Shown: positions 37,059 to 45,995, counted from the first letter of the stretch. The stretch is 61,129 nt of DNA from Gemmatimonadota bacterium (GCA_028287285.1 JAQBPY010000166.1:1-61129); one strand, 5' to 3'. Notes: generated by a model not told the origin, from the sequence alone. Numbers and translations are program-made.

Positions 37059-37139
37059 CGTCCGGCGTTTGGCGACCACCGTTTGATTTCGCATTCGCCC
37101 CGCTGCACCTTTGCTGCGTCTCCCCACTCGACTCGCCCA

Positions 37140-38588
37140 ATGCCGAACGATTCCACGCCGGACGCGAGCGCGCTGCCTCGCCGCGATTTCCTCAAGAAGA
37201 CGGGCGCGGGTGCCGGTCTCCTCATGGTGGGCAATACCGGACCCGTCATTCGTGCGGCGACCTCGGCGCGCTCCGCAAGCGCGTCGCCCGACATCGTCGT
37301 CATTGGCGCCGGCGTCTGGGGGAGCTTCACGGCGATGAACCTGCGCAAGATGGGCGCGAACGTCACACTCGTGGATGCCTACGGCCCTGGCAATTCCCGC
37401 TCGACTTCCGGCGACGAAACCCGCGGTGTGCGTTCATCCTACGGTGACAAGACCGGCGCGCTTGGCGAGCTCTGGACGCTGTGGGCGCGTGAGTCGATCA
37501 AGAAGTGGATCGCCTTCGACGACGAATGGGGACGCGAATTCCGGCTCAACCTGTTTCACACCACGGGCGATCTCATCATGCGCACGGAGTGGGACAATTT
37601 CCAGCTGCGCACCAAGGTCTGGTGGGAGAAGAACAAGATCCCCTATCAGGTCCTCAATCCGGACGACGTCCGCAAGGCGTTCCCCGTCATTTCGATGGAC
37701 GACATCACCGCGGTGCTTTACGAGCCCGACGCCGGCGTCGTTCGCGCACGTCGTGCGACACAGACGGCGGCCGCGGTGTTCGAGAAGCTTGGCGGCAAGA
37801 TCATCATTGGCCGAGCGACGCCGTCGAATGTGGCCGGCGGCATGCTGCATGAGATTTCGCTCGACACAGGCCGGAAGCTCCGCGCCGACACGTTCGTTTT
37901 TGCGGTTGGGCCGTGGATGTCCAAGACATTTCCCGAGCTTCTCGCAAAAAAAACCCGCGCACCCATCGGGTACGTCTGCTATTTCGCAACCCCGGTGGGT
38001 GACCATCGCTTCACCTTCCCCAACATTCCAAGCTACAATTTTCCTGGTGTTACCGGCTGGGCGGCGCTTCCTGTGGACAATCGGGGCTTTCGTGTGCGGG
38101 GCAGTGAGCGCGCCCCGGCCACGCCGGCTGAGGCAGCGGCGGCCGCGGGGCGTGCTGGTGGCCGAGCGGGTGGTGCTGGTGCTGGGGCTGGTACCACGGC
38201 CGGTGCGCCGGCGCAGCCGGAAACGCCACCCGCGCAGCTCGATCCCGACACGAGCGACCGGTGGGCCGATGCCTCGCGCATCGAGGGCTCGCGCCGGTTC
38301 ATCGCGCATCGGTTTCCGCTGCTCAAGGACGCGCCCATCGCGCAGACCCACGCCTGCCACTACGAATCGACGTCGAGCAGCAACTTCATCATCGACGTCC
38401 ATCCCCAGATGGCCAATACCTGGATCGTGGCGGGGGGCAATGCGGAGGGGTTCAAGTTCTCGCCGGTGGTGGGGGAGTACGCGGCGAAGCGGGTGATGGG
38501 GATTGAAGGGGACGCAGACATCGCGAAGGGGTTCCGGATTCCGGACAAGGAGTTTGATCCGCCGGCGCCGGCGGCAAAAACGCCTTGA
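37140..38588 (+). CDS. Tat-exported FAD amine oxidase, monomeric sarcosine oxidase-like (DAO family)
   Basis: A 482-residue protein. The start at 37140 yields a Tat signal (RRDFLKKTGAGAGLLMVG). The FAD dinucleotide motif follows (IVVIGAGVWGSFTAMNLRK). DETRGVRSSYGDK resembles the substrate/flavin loop of monomeric sarcosine oxidase, and FIIDVHPQ plus WIVAGGNAEGFKFSPVVGEYAA match its C-terminal flavin-binding region. The cysteine in HACHYES sits where sarcosine oxidase binds FAD covalently. An Ala/Gly-rich insertion of about 45 residues (38110-38250) interrupts the second half, a feature not seen in the family core. It probably oxidises a secondary amine outside the cytoplasm; the substrate is not known. 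It is followed by the inverted-repeat element and then the GcvT-like operon. Confidence 0.82.
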   Translation: MPNDSTPDASALPRRDFLKKTGAGAGLLMVGNTGPVIRAATSARSASASPDIVVIGAGVWGSFTAMNLRKMGANVTLVDAYGPGNSRSTSGDETRGVRSSYGDKTGALGELWTLWARESIKKWIAFDDEWGREFRLNLFHTTGDLIMRTEWDNFQLRTKVWWEKNKIPYQVLNPDDVRKAFPVISMDDITAVLYEPDAGVVRARRATQTAAAVFEKLGGKIIIGRATPSNVAGGMLHEISLDTGRKLRADTFVFAVGPWMSKTFPELLAKKTRAPIGYVCYFATPVGDHRFTFPNIPSYNFPGVTGWAALPVDNRGFRVRGSERAPATPAEAAAAAGRAGGRAGGAGAGAGTTAGAPAQPETPPAQLDPDTSDRWADASRIEGSRRFIAHRFPLLKDAPIAQTHACHYESTSSSNFIIDVHPQMANTWIVAGGNAEGFKFSPVVGEYAAKRVMGIEGDADIAKGFRIPDKEFDPPAPAAKTP

Positions 38589-38613
38589 AGACAGATCGGG
38601 CAGTGCGGAGCGC

Positions 38614-38695
38614 TGAGCTTTGAGCCCTGAACTTTCAGCGTTGTGCTTCAGCTCGAGCCGAAGCAGCGTTCAGCCCTCGGCGTGAGCGAACAGCG
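38614..38695 (+). repeat. Left inverted repeat of the four-helix-bundle element
   Basis: An imperfect inverted copy of 39217-39300. The core CTTCAGCTCGAGCCGAA (38646-38662) is identical to the reverse complement of 39252-39268. Around it, TCAGCG, GCAGC, TTCAGC, TCGGCG, GAG and CAGCG match in order, giving roughly 80 percent identity over about 60 bases. The outer 20 bases match more weakly. Confidence 0.7.
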
Positions 38696-38744
38696 CGAGA
38701 TTACTGCCGGATCGAGCCCGAGCGTTGAGCGAGTTGTGTTCGTG

Positions 38745-39122
38745 CTACTGATTGGATTCGTCGCTCCGGTGTGGCCGCGGCTCGCCGCGCAACGTCCGTC
38801 GCAGACCAATCAACATCTTCCGCACTTCAATCGCCGACTCCGTCAGCTCGTCATAGGCCGGCTTCGGCATGATGCCGCTGTCGAACGCGCGCTGGACATG
38901 GCCCTCCAGCTCGTTCACGGATCCGATCCCCATCGTCACGTAGTGCGCGAAATCGGCATCCGTTGCGCGTCCGCGCCCTTCTGCGATGGCAGCAGGAATG
39001 GAGTCGGCCGCCCGCTCGATCTGCCGCGGGTTTCGCCGCTTGATCTGCACGGCAACCTGCTCCACGCGCAGCGCCAGTTGATGCGCTTTGTGCCAGACGG
39101 CCAGTTTGCGAAAATTTGTCAT
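38745..39122 (-). CDS. Four-helix-bundle protein (23S rRNA intervening-sequence, S23-type)
   Basis: A 125-residue protein starting at 39122 with MTNFRKLAVWHKAHQLALRV, the typical start of four-helix-bundle proteins (F-x-x-L-x-V-W-x-x-A). The rest, RQIERAADSIPAAIAEGRGR, FAHYVTMGIGSVNELEGHV and YDELTESAIEVRKMLIGLRRTL, fits the family. Relatives are encoded in intervening sequences of 23S rRNA genes or occur as dispersed single genes and as partners of diversity-generating retroelements. Here the gene stands alone between inverted repeats, opposite in direction to the surrounding operon. No reverse transcriptase is present. Its molecular role is unknown. Confidence 0.87.
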   Translation of the reverse strand: MTNFRKLAVWHKAHQLALRVEQVAVQIKRRNPRQIERAADSIPAAIAEGRGRATDADFAHYVTMGIGSVNELEGHVQRAFDSGIMPKPAYDELTESAIEVRKMLIGLRRTLRGEPRPHRSDESNQ

Positions 39123-39216
39123 TGACGCAAGGTGCGCTCCCGGCGCTGGATGCGTCACCATTTTACGTCCCACTTTACCATTCCAGCGCAGCTCCGGCTC
39201 CTGGCCTTCGAGCTCC

Positions 39217-39300
39217 CGCTGACCCCTCGCGCCGATCGCTGAAAGCTGCTTTTCGGCTCGAGCTGAAGTCCACCGCTGAGAGCCGATAGCTCCATGCTCA
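39217..39300 (-). repeat. Right inverted repeat of the four-helix-bundle element
   Basis: Partner of the left arm at 38614-38695. The core TTCGGCTCGAGCTGAAG is at 39252-39268. Compared with the left arm it has two extra A residues after the core. The whole element, 38614-39300, is about 690 bp. Confidence 0.7.
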
Positions 39301-39353
39301 TTGCCCGCAGCTCATCCGTGTCCCACATTATGGCACACCGTTCCAAATCCGAC

Positions 39354-40559
39354 ATGCCCAACCACCGACTCAAGCCCACCCCGTTCCACGACCGCACCGC
39401 CAGGCTGATGCTTGGCCAGTCCTGGCGACGCTGGGCCGGCTTCACCGTTGCCAGCTCCTACGACCTGAGCCACGAGCGCGAGTACTACGCCATCCGCAAC
39501 TCGGCCGCGCTGTTCGACGTCTCCCCGCTGTACAAGTACCACGTTACCGGACGTGATGCCGCACGACTCCTCGACCGCGTCGTCACCCGCGATGTGGCCA
39601 GGGCAAAGGTCGGCCAGGTGCTGTACACCACATGGTGCGACGGCGATGGCAAGGTCATCGACGACGGCACCGTCTCGCGCCTGGATGATACCACCTACCG
39701 CCTTACCGCGGCCGATCCGAACTACCGCTGGCTCGGCGACAACGCCCGGCAGCTCGACGTGCACATCGAGGACGTCTCCGAGCGAATCGCGGCGCTTGCG
39801 CTGCAGGGGCCCACGTCACGCACCATCCTCGAGCTCGCGACAGAATCCAGTCTAGAGGCCCTCAAGTATTTTCGCCTCGTCAACACCAGCATTCGCGGCA
39901 CCCCCGTCACCATCACGCGCACGGGCTACACCGGCGACCTTGGCTACGAAATCTGGATGGACGCCGCACTGGCCATCCCCGTCTGGGATCGCCTCATCGA
40001 GTGCGGCACGTCATATGGAATCACCCCCGCCGGCATGCTCGCCCTCGACATGGCGCGCGTCGAGGCAGGGCTGCTGCTCATCGAAGTGGACTACTACTCG
40101 TCACGCCACGCGCTCATCGAACAGCAGAAGTCGTCGCCACTCGAGCTCTCGCTGGACTGGACGCTCAGCCTCGACAAACCGCAATTCAACGGACGCACGG
40201 CCATTCGTGCGGAACATGCCCGCGGCGCGGCATGGAAGTTCGTTGGGGTGGAAGTGGACTGGACGTCACTCCAATCGCTGTATGCCAATGTGGGACTCGC
40301 ACCGCGGCTCCCCACGCAGGCATGGCGCACGAGTGTTCCACTCTATCAAGCAGCGGGGGGACGTCAGATCGGCTATGCAACGAGCGGAACGTGGTCGCCG
40401 CTGCTCAAGCGCTATCTCACGCTCGCGCACGTCGAAGCGAAATACTCCGCACCCGGCACGACGCTCGAGATCGAAATGACGGTCGAGCACCGGCGAAAGC
40501 GCGCGCTGGCCACCGTGAATGCGCTCCCGTTCTACAATCCGGCCAGGAAGCGCGCATGA
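39354..40559 (+). CDS. Aminomethyltransferase (GcvT)-family folate protein
   Basis: A 401-residue protein of the GcvT superfamily. ATG 39354 is chosen (MPNHRLKPTPFHDRTARL); the frame is open further upstream into the repeat. GcvT-like features: EYYAIRNSAALFDVSPLYKY, the conserved aspartate region DGDGKVIDDGTVSRL, LALQGPTSRTIL, TRTGYTGDLGYEIWM, GMLALDMARVEAGLLLIEVD and a C-terminal beta-barrel domain (VGVEVDW ... GYATSGTWSPLLKRYLTLAHV). The family transfers a C1 unit from a methylamine group to tetrahydrofolate, as in glycine cleavage, dimethylglycine oxidation and some O-demethylations. It is not the glycine-cleavage T protein by context. It overlaps the next gene (ATGA) and opens a tight operon. 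Confidence 0.88.
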   Translation: MPNHRLKPTPFHDRTARLMLGQSWRRWAGFTVASSYDLSHEREYYAIRNSAALFDVSPLYKYHVTGRDAARLLDRVVTRDVARAKVGQVLYTTWCDGDGKVIDDGTVSRLDDTTYRLTAADPNYRWLGDNARQLDVHIEDVSERIAALALQGPTSRTILELATESSLEALKYFRLVNTSIRGTPVTITRTGYTGDLGYEIWMDAALAIPVWDRLIECGTSYGITPAGMLALDMARVEAGLLLIEVDYYSSRHALIEQQKSSPLELSLDWTLSLDKPQFNGRTAIRAEHARGAAWKFVGVEVDWTSLQSLYANVGLAPRLPTQAWRTSVPLYQAAGGRQIGYATSGTWSPLLKRYLTLAHVEAKYSAPGTTLEIEMTVEHRRKRALATVNALPFYNPARKRA

Positions 40560-42142
40560 CATCCCATCGCTACGACGCCATCGTCATCGGCGGTGGGCAC
40601 AACGGGCTCGTCAACGCGGCGTACCTTGCGCGCGCGGGCAAGAAGGTCGTCGTGCTCGAGCGGCGCCATCTTGTGGGCGGTGCGGCCGTCACCGAGGAGA
40701 TATACCCGGGCTTCAAGTACTCGGTCTTCTCGTACGTGGTGTCGTTGTTGCGGCCGGAAATCATTCGCGATCTCGACCTTCCACGCCACGGCCTCGAGAT
40801 TCTTCCCCTCGAGAGCACCGTCACGCCGATGTTCGACGGCAACTACATCGCCGGATGGGCCGATCACGATCTCACGCGGCGCGAGATCTATCGTCACTCG
40901 CCACGCGATGCGGACGCGTATGATGAGTACGGCCACATGATGCACCACATGGCCATGGCGGTCAAGCCGATTCTCGCCATGGTGCCTCCCGATCCCACGT
41001 CGCTGGCCCCGAGTGACTTGAAGGGCATGCTGAGCTTCGCCGGCCTCTTTCGCTCGTTGCCCACCCGTCAGTTCCACCAGCTCTACAAGCTCATGACGAT
41101 GAGCGCCGGCGACTATCTCGACGAATGGTTCGAGACGGATGTCCTCAAGGCGACGAAGTCGGCGAGCGGTATCATCGGCACGTTCATGGGGCCGCGGACT
41201 CCAGGCTCCGCATACGTGCTCCTGCATCACTACATGGGCGAGATCGACGGCGCATTTCGCGCCTGGGGCTTTGCGAAGGGCGGCACCGGCGCGATCAGCA
41301 AGGCCATTGCGAGCGCGGCACGCGAAGCAGGCGCCGAGATTCGTCTCAATGCGAGTGTGGCGCAGGTGATTGTGAAAAATGGCCGGGCAACCGGGGTGGC
41401 CATGGCCAATGGCGACGAATTTCATGCGCCCGTCGTCGTCACGTCGCTGGATCCCAAACGCAGTTTCCTCCAGCTCATCGAGCGAAAGGAGCTGCCGGCG
41501 GAATTCGTGCGCGACATTGAGCGCTACAAGATTCGCGGCTCGTCGGGAAAAGTGAATCTCTCGTTGAGCGAGCTGCCGGAATTCACGTGCATGCCCGGCA
41601 ACGGTCCGCATCATCGCGGTGCATTTTCCATCAGCCCCACCATGGAGTACGTCGAGAACGCATACGACGACGCAAAATACGGCGACTTCTCGAAGAAGCC
41701 CTACATGGACATCGTCATTCCATCGATGATCGATCCCGGAATGGCACCGCCCGGCAAGCATGTGATGTCGATCTTCGTACAATACGCGCCGTCGAACATC
41801 ACGGGCGGCTGGAACGACGAGAAGCGAGAGGCATTCGGTGATGCGGTCATCGATGCGGTTACTCGCTTCGCTCCCAACTTTCGCGCATCGATCCTGCATC
41901 GCCAGGTGCTGACCCCCGCCGACATCGAGTCCATCACCGGCCTGACCGACGGAAACATTTTCCAGGGAGAGCTTGCCCTGCACCAACTGTTCTTCCTGCG
42001 TCCTGCGCCAGGCTGGGCCAGGTTCCGCGCGCCGTTGAAGGGACTTTACCAATGCGGCTCCGCCACGCATCCCGGCGGTGGCATCATGGGTGCCGGCGGA
42101 CGTCTCGCTGCCCTGGAGATCCTCAAGGACGTGCCGCGATGA
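40556..42142 (+). CDS. FAD-dependent oxidoreductase, phytoene desaturase/PYROXD2-like (first copy)
   Basis: A 528-residue protein. The N-terminal FAD motif is IVIGGGHNGLVNAAYLARAG, with the second ribose-binding glutamate in VVLERRHLVGGAAVTEE. The C-terminal FAD region is YQCGSATHPGGGIMGAGGR, as in carotenoid desaturase-like amine oxidoreductases and PYROXD2. Central features include DYLDEWFETDVLKAT and AFRAWGFAKGGTGAISKAI. No signal peptide is present, so it is cytosolic. It overlaps both neighbours by 4 bp. Likely partner of the next gene, a diverged paralogue; the two may form a heteromeric oxidoreductase. The reaction is not known. Confidence 0.87.
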   Translation: MTSHRYDAIVIGGGHNGLVNAAYLARAGKKVVVLERRHLVGGAAVTEEIYPGFKYSVFSYVVSLLRPEIIRDLDLPRHGLEILPLESTVTPMFDGNYIAGWADHDLTRREIYRHSPRDADAYDEYGHMMHHMAMAVKPILAMVPPDPTSLAPSDLKGMLSFAGLFRSLPTRQFHQLYKLMTMSAGDYLDEWFETDVLKATKSASGIIGTFMGPRTPGSAYVLLHHYMGEIDGAFRAWGFAKGGTGAISKAIASAAREAGAEIRLNASVAQVIVKNGRATGVAMANGDEFHAPVVVTSLDPKRSFLQLIERKELPAEFVRDIERYKIRGSSGKVNLSLSELPEFTCMPGNGPHHRGAFSISPTMEYVENAYDDAKYGDFSKKPYMDIVIPSMIDPGMAPPGKHVMSIFVQYAPSNITGGWNDEKREAFGDAVIDAVTRFAPNFRASILHRQVLTPADIESITGLTDGNIFQGELALHQLFFLRPAPGWARFRAPLKGLYQCGSATHPGGGIMGAGGRLAALEILKDVPR

Positions 42143-43665
42143 AACATGACGTCGTCATCATTGGAGCGGGGGTGAACGGTCTCACGACCGCCGCGTACCT
42201 CGCGCGCGCCGGCAGGAAGGTGTTGGTCCTCGAGCAGCGAGCCATGATTGGTGGATTGTGCTCGACGGAAGAATTCCATCCCGGGTTCCACGCCAATACC
42301 TGCATCGATGACACCGGGTGGATTCCTCCGTCGGTAATGCGCGACCTGGGATTGTCCGCCTTCGGGACGATCGCTCCGGTTTCCATGACCATTCCCGGTT
42401 CCGGCAACGGTCCAATCGTCATCACGCCGGACGTTCGCGCAACCAGCGAGTCGCTGAAACGATATTCGTCCAGCGACGCCGCGAAGTGGCCGGAATTCTG
42501 CGCATTCGTGGCGCGACTGTGTGGCTTTCTCGAGGCGCTCTACACGGTGCGGGCACCGGCGGTCGAAAGTACCGCACCATCCGACCTGCTCACTCTTCTT
42601 TCACTCGGCAACAAGCTCCGTGCGCTCGGCAAACGTGGAATGATCGACGTGATCCGCACGATCCCCATGTCCATTGCCGATGTGCTGGACGAATGGTTCG
42701 AGAACGAAACACTCAAGGGGGCTCTCTCCACGCTCGGCGTGCTCAACGTGCAGCACGGTCCACAGTCAGGCGGCACAGCACTGGTCTTTTTGCACAACCA
42801 CGTTGGCCTCCCGCTCGGCGCAATTGCAGGCCGGCGCAGCGCTCCCGGTGGCGTCGGCGCGTTGCCCACCGCGCTCGCCGCCGTCGTGGCACAGTCCGGC
42901 GGCGAAATTCGCACGAGCACCGAGGTTGCGAGGATTCGGGTGCAGAATGATCGTGTTGCCGGCGTTACGCTGGCCTCGGGCGAGGAGATCGGCGTGCACA
43001 CCGTTGTGTCGGGCGCAGATCCTCGCCGGACATTCACCACCTTGTGCGACGCCGGCGATTTCGATCCGGATTTCCTGCACGCCGTTGACTGCATCCGCAT
43101 GCGTGGTCCGCAAGTGCGCGTGCATCTCGCCTTGTCGCAGGCGCCCACGTGCGGTGAGATCACCATTGCCCCGACAATGTCGTATGTAGAGCGGACCTAC
43201 GATGCCGCCAAGCACGGTCGTGTTGCGGACCATCCGTGGATCCGCGTTTCCATCCCACCTGCAGACGTGTCGGGCAAACACGTAGTGTCCCTGCAGGTGC
43301 AGGCGGCCGCATACACGCTGCGCGACGGATGGACCGGTGCAACACGTGCGGCAATTGGAGCCAATGTCGTTCAAATGCTCGAGGAGCATTCACCCGGTCT
43401 CACCCAGACCGTGCTGCATTGCGAGGTCGTCGCGCCACCTGACATCGAATCAGGATTTGGTGCGACGGAGGGAAGCCTCCTCCATGGTGAGCTCACACTC
43501 GATCAGTTCACCTTTGCGCGTCCCGTCGCCTCGGCGTCCCGGTATGCATCGCCGATGGATGGCTTGTGGGTGTGCGGAAGCGGCACACATCCTGGCGCCG
43601 GCACCGCTGGCATTTCTGGCCGGCTTGCTGCCCGGGAAATCCTTTCATCGAAAGTCAGGAAATGA
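42139..43665 (+). CDS. FAD-dependent oxidoreductase, phytoene desaturase/PYROXD2-like (second copy)
   Basis: A 508-residue paralogue of the preceding gene. It has VVIIGAGVNGLTTAAYLARAG, VLVLEQRAMIGGLCSTEE, DVLDEWFENETLKGALSTLG and a C-terminal WVCGSGTHPGAGTAGISGR. Compared with the first copy it is diverged over most of its length but keeps the same domain order, which points to an old duplication with specialisation. ATG 42139 overlaps the previous stop. 85 bp separate it from the Rieske gene, the only gap in the run, and that gap contains an AAGGACCTGCT word like the core of the dispersed repeat. Confidence 0.87.
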   Translation: MKHDVVIIGAGVNGLTTAAYLARAGRKVLVLEQRAMIGGLCSTEEFHPGFHANTCIDDTGWIPPSVMRDLGLSAFGTIAPVSMTIPGSGNGPIVITPDVRATSESLKRYSSSDAAKWPEFCAFVARLCGFLEALYTVRAPAVESTAPSDLLTLLSLGNKLRALGKRGMIDVIRTIPMSIADVLDEWFENETLKGALSTLGVLNVQHGPQSGGTALVFLHNHVGLPLGAIAGRRSAPGGVGALPTALAAVVAQSGGEIRTSTEVARIRVQNDRVAGVTLASGEEIGVHTVVSGADPRRTFTTLCDAGDFDPDFLHAVDCIRMRGPQVRVHLALSQAPTCGEITIAPTMSYVERTYDAAKHGRVADHPWIRVSIPPADVSGKHVVSLQVQAAAYTLRDGWTGATRAAIGANVVQMLEEHSPGLTQTVLHCEVVAPPDIESGFGATEGSLLHGELTLDQFTFARPVASASRYASPMDGLWVCGSGTHPGAGTAGISGRLAAREILSSKVRK

Positions 43666-43750
43666 TCAGTCCAACAAGATGCATGAGCGGATTGGGCGGT
43701 CAAGGACCTGCTCTTGTTATGGCCTTCACCTAATACCCATTCGCCTAGAG

Positions 43751-44872
43751 ATGACTGATTTTCTAAGGACGGCGACCACCTTTCTACCCGGCGCCCACAC
43801 GTTGCCGGGCGAATACTACACGTCGCCGGGAATCCTGGAAACGGAAACCGAGAGGCTGTTCAAGGAACGCTGGCTCTGGGCCGCACGTGCATCAAAGCTC
43901 GCAAGACCAGGCGACTACTTCCTGTACGAAAAATTCGGCGAGAGCATCATCGTCCTTCGCGACAAGGCCGGTGTCTTGCGCGCCTTCTACAACGTCTGCC
44001 GCCATCGCGGCACACGCATGTGCTCCATTCCGGAAGGACAGCTCCCCGGCACGATTCAATGTCCCTATCACGCCTGGACCTATGCAACGGACGGACGCCT
44101 CATCGGCGCACCGCACATGCACGACGTGGAAGGATTCGACAAGAGCAACTATCCACTCCATCCGGCCGCCGTGCGGGAATGGGAAGGGTTCATCTTCATT
44201 TCACTCTCGCAGAACCCCACTCCGTTTGCTGACGCATTCGCTCCGGTAATCGATCGTTTCACACGCTTCAATCTCGCCGGCCTGGTGACCGTCGCGCGCA
44301 AGGAGTACGACGTCGCCGCAAACTGGAAGTTGATTCTGCAGAACTACAACGAGTGCCTCCACTGCCCCACCATCCACCCGGAGCTTTCACGCGTGCTCCC
44401 TTACCAGAGCGGCGCCAATGACCTGCACGCCGGCGAGCAGCTGGGCGGATACATGCAGATCACCGACGGCAACGACAGCGCCACACTCGACGGCCGCGCA
44501 TGCGGTGTGCCAATTGGCGAGCTGTCGAATGATGACAAGCGACGCGCGTTCTACTACACGTTCTTTCCGAACATGATGCTGAGCGTCCATCCGGACTACG
44601 TGAACTACTATTCCGTCTGGCCCGTCGATGCGCATCACTCCATCGTCGTCACCGAGTGGCTCCAGCATCAGGACTCTCTCGACAACTCCGCAAACTTTTC
44701 GCCGCAGGGCGCCATCGACTTCTGGGACACCGTCAACCGCCAGGATTGGCACATCTGCGAGTTGAGCCAGCTCGGCGTATCATCCCGCATGTACCAACCG
44801 GGGCCGTTCTCGCCGCTCGAATCCATTCCCGCCGCGTGGGACCGCGCGTATCTCGCTGCCATGGGCCAATGA
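43751..44872 (+). CDS. Rieske non-haem iron oxygenase, alpha subunit
   Basis: A 373-residue oxygenase. The start at 43751 (MTDFLRTATTFLPG) follows a TAGAG tract. The Rieske [2Fe-2S] ligands are in NVCRHRGTRMC and CPYHAWTY. The mononuclear iron site is in QNYNECLHCPTIHPEL (two His) with a likely Asp in GAIDFWDTVNRQDW. The N-E-C-x-H-C-P-T-I-H-P form resembles the choline/glycine-betaine/stachydrine monooxygenase branch rather than aromatic dioxygenases, which suggests oxidative N-demethylation or hydroxylation. No ferredoxin reductase partner is encoded nearby. Its stop overlaps the IclR gene start. Confidence 0.88.
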   Translation: MTDFLRTATTFLPGAHTLPGEYYTSPGILETETERLFKERWLWAARASKLARPGDYFLYEKFGESIIVLRDKAGVLRAFYNVCRHRGTRMCSIPEGQLPGTIQCPYHAWTYATDGRLIGAPHMHDVEGFDKSNYPLHPAAVREWEGFIFISLSQNPTPFADAFAPVIDRFTRFNLAGLVTVARKEYDVAANWKLILQNYNECLHCPTIHPELSRVLPYQSGANDLHAGEQLGGYMQITDGNDSATLDGRACGVPIGELSNDDKRRAFYYTFFPNMMLSVHPDYVNYYSVWPVDAHHSIVVTEWLQHQDSLDNSANFSPQGAIDFWDTVNRQDWHICELSQLGVSSRMYQPGPFSPLESIPAAWDRAYLAAMGQ

Positions 44873-45648
44873 CGCCCGTCGTGAGCGCCCCTCCCGGCAC
44901 CCAGGCCGTCCACCGCGCTTTCATCGTCCTCAAGGCCTTCGACACGAATCATCCCGAATGGTCCGTCACGGACCTCGCGCGGCACATCGGACTGCACAAG
45001 AGCACCACGTTCCGCCTGCTCGGTGCACTCGCGCACGAAGGCATGCTGGAGCACGACGAATCGTCCGGGATCTATCGGCTTGGCGCCGAGCTCATCGCAC
45101 TCGGGACGCAGGCGCTTCGCTCGACGGACCTGTACATCGCCTCGCACGCGTCGCTCGAGGATCTCGCCCGCGAAACAGGCGAGACAGCCACCATCGAGAT
45201 CCTCGTCGGCAATGAGACCGTCATTCTCGATGAAGTCCATGGACGTCATCTCATTGGCGGACGTCCTGACTTTGGTCTGCGTTACCCGGCCCACGCGACG
45301 TCTACGGGCAAGCTGCTGCTCGCGGCGGAGCGTTTCGGCCAGCCCGGTGAACGACGCATGCGACGTCTGCATCTCACGAAGCTCTCGCCAAAGACGATCA
45401 CGACGATTGCTGCGTTCGACCGAGAGCTGATCAAGGTCTGGCGACAGGGCTTCGCCACGGCCATCGAAGAAATCGAGATCGGCTACTCGGCCATTGGCGC
45501 GCCGATCCGCAACGTGAATGGACGTACGGTTGCTGCCATCAGTGTGGGTGGCGCGAAACCACGATTCACGCGGCCACGCATCCGCCAGCTTGCGACACGT
45601 GTGTGCGATGCTGCGGCACTCGTCTCACGCCGGCTGGGCGCTTCGTGA
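44869..45648 (+). CDS. IclR family transcriptional regulator
   Basis: A 259-residue regulator. The N-terminal winged helix is AVHRAFIVLKAFDTNHPEWS, then VTDLARHIGLHKSTTFRLLG, and the C-terminal effector-binding domain carries ATSTGKLLLAAE and EIEIGYSAIGAPIRNVNGRTVAAISV (given as EIEIGYSAIGAPIRN and VNGRTVAAISV). ATG 44869 overlaps the Rieske stop and its own stop overlaps the DUF2784 start, so it is co-expressed with the operon it probably controls. The effector is likely a substrate or product of this pathway. Confidence 0.92.
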   Translation: MTPVVSAPPGTQAVHRAFIVLKAFDTNHPEWSVTDLARHIGLHKSTTFRLLGALAHEGMLEHDESSGIYRLGAELIALGTQALRSTDLYIASHASLEDLARETGETATIEILVGNETVILDEVHGRHLIGGRPDFGLRYPAHATSTGKLLLAAERFGQPGERRMRRLHLTKLSPKTITTIAAFDRELIKVWRQGFATAIEEIEIGYSAIGAPIRNVNGRTVAAISVGGAKPRFTRPRIRQLATRVCDAAALVSRRLGAS

Positions 45649-45995
45649 TCTTTCGTGCCCTGGCCCGCACGTTTGCCGCGCTCCACGTCGTGTTTGCGCT
45701 CTTTGTCATGCTCGGTGGCCTGCTGGTCCTGCGATGGCCGTGGCTCCTGTGGCTGCACATCCTCGCGATTCTCTGGGCGGCTGCTACGTTGTCCCTTGAT
45801 CTGGGCTGTCCGCTCACGGCGTGGGAAAAATTCTGCTTGCGCCGCAGCGGCATCGAGCCATACGAAGAAGGATTTGTCGTGCACTATCTGGGACGCGCAC
45901 ATCTTACCGGGAAGGGCTCGCAACTGTTTCACATCACATTGGGTGTTGGTGCAATTGTTCTCAATGTGATCATCTATACGTTCATCAAACGATAG
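45645..45995 (+). CDS. DUF2784 family small membrane protein
   Basis: A 116-residue protein starting at GTG 45645, overlapping the IclR stop (GTGA). It has three to four hydrophobic segments (FAALHVVFALFVMLGGLLVL, WLLWLHILAILWAAATLSL, ITLGVGAIVLNVIIYTFI) and the DUF2784 core CPLTAWEKFCLRRSGIEPYE followed by GFVVHYL. Function of the family is unknown. It is translationally coupled to the regulator. Confidence 0.83.
   Translation: MIFRALARTFAALHVVFALFVMLGGLLVLRWPWLLWLHILAILWAAATLSLDLGCPLTAWEKFCLRRSGIEPYEEGFVVHYLGRAHLTGKGSQLFHITLGVGAIVLNVIIYTFIKR

Noticed and set aside
38745..39122. Diversity-generating retroelement, because four-helix-bundle (Avd-like) proteins accompany them
   Set aside because: No reverse transcriptase, template/variable repeat pair or target gene is visible nearby.
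40532..42070. Minus-strand open frame of 512 codons opposite the first PYROXD2-like gene
   Set aside because: Shadow of a well-supported FAD oxidoreductase in a tightly overlapping operon.
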